From: Patescibacteria group bacterium | GTDB taxonomy: Bacteria; Patescibacteriota; Gracilibacteria; UBA1369; PNNO01 | Reading direction: 5' to 3' | DNA: 5,734 nucleotides | NCBI GenBank assembly: GCA_024275695.1 | Contig: JAJRYP010000025.1 | Location: 1 to 5,734 of the forward strand | Part shown: positions 5,710 through 5,734 of the stretch, in pieces | Numbering within the stretch: the first letter of the stretch is position 1 | Layout: every line of letters starts with the position of its first letter | Translations under genes and position numbers: made by a program | The notes under the pieces: generated by a model | Database searches by the model: none | What the model was told of the DNA's origin: nothing | What the model saw: only the letters and a program-made list of their open reading frames with translations

Positions 5710-5734
5710 ATAGTAAACTTACAATTCTTGACAA

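Noticed and set aside
5728..5733. Plus-strand TTGACA, a perfect -35 hexamer at the right edge
   Set aside because: Any -10 would lie outside the window, so it cannot be supported.

Overview
The window is AT-rich over most of its length, apart from a G+C-richer patch at about 250-510. It comes from a bacterium: it has a lipoprotein-anchored ABC importer of the SsuABC/TauABC (sulfonate/taurine/nitrate) type. Lineage cannot be fixed from the sequence. Clear Shine-Dalgarno sites are scarce and GTG/TTG starts occur, so start assignments are soft.

Layout, left to right: (1) 1-516 holds no gene I can defend. It has a strong hairpin followed by a T-run (144-185), smaller palindromes, and overlapping open frames of doubtful reality. 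(2) 517-3061, minus strand, is a compact importer operon in the order binding lipoprotein, permease, ATPase. The permease is broken by a frameshift at a T5A4 run near 1892-1900. The upstream 57-codon piece (2048-1875) and the downstream 201-codon piece (1878-1273) together make a normal permease of about 257 residues. (3) 3071-4099, plus strand, is an S66 serine peptidase of the LD-carboxypeptidase/MccF group with an apparently intact Ser-Glu-His triad. It diverges from the importer with only 9 bp between annotated starts. (4) 5709-4096, minus strand, is one long archaeal/eukaryotic-type prolyl-tRNA synthetase-like gene, split by a single in-frame TAA at 5235-5233. Its fold-level features are recognisable: motif 1, a class II core, the anticodon-binding domain and a C-terminal four-cysteine zinc domain. 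The catalytic signatures are not: TxE has become TxD, the motif 2 RxE has lost its Glu, and the motif 3 Arg is gone. It meets the S66 gene tail to tail with a 4-bp overlap.

How the genes may work together: the importer would bring in a sulfonate-like or other small anionic compound if its permease is functional, which the frameshift puts in doubt. An MccF-like peptidase next to a catalytically degenerate synthetase paralogue raises the possibility of a self-protection or metabolite-processing role involving aminoacyl-adenylate-like compounds. That link is only inference from proximity. Two broken genes within 5.7 kb indicate either local gene decay or assembly/read errors, and this must be settled before any functional story.
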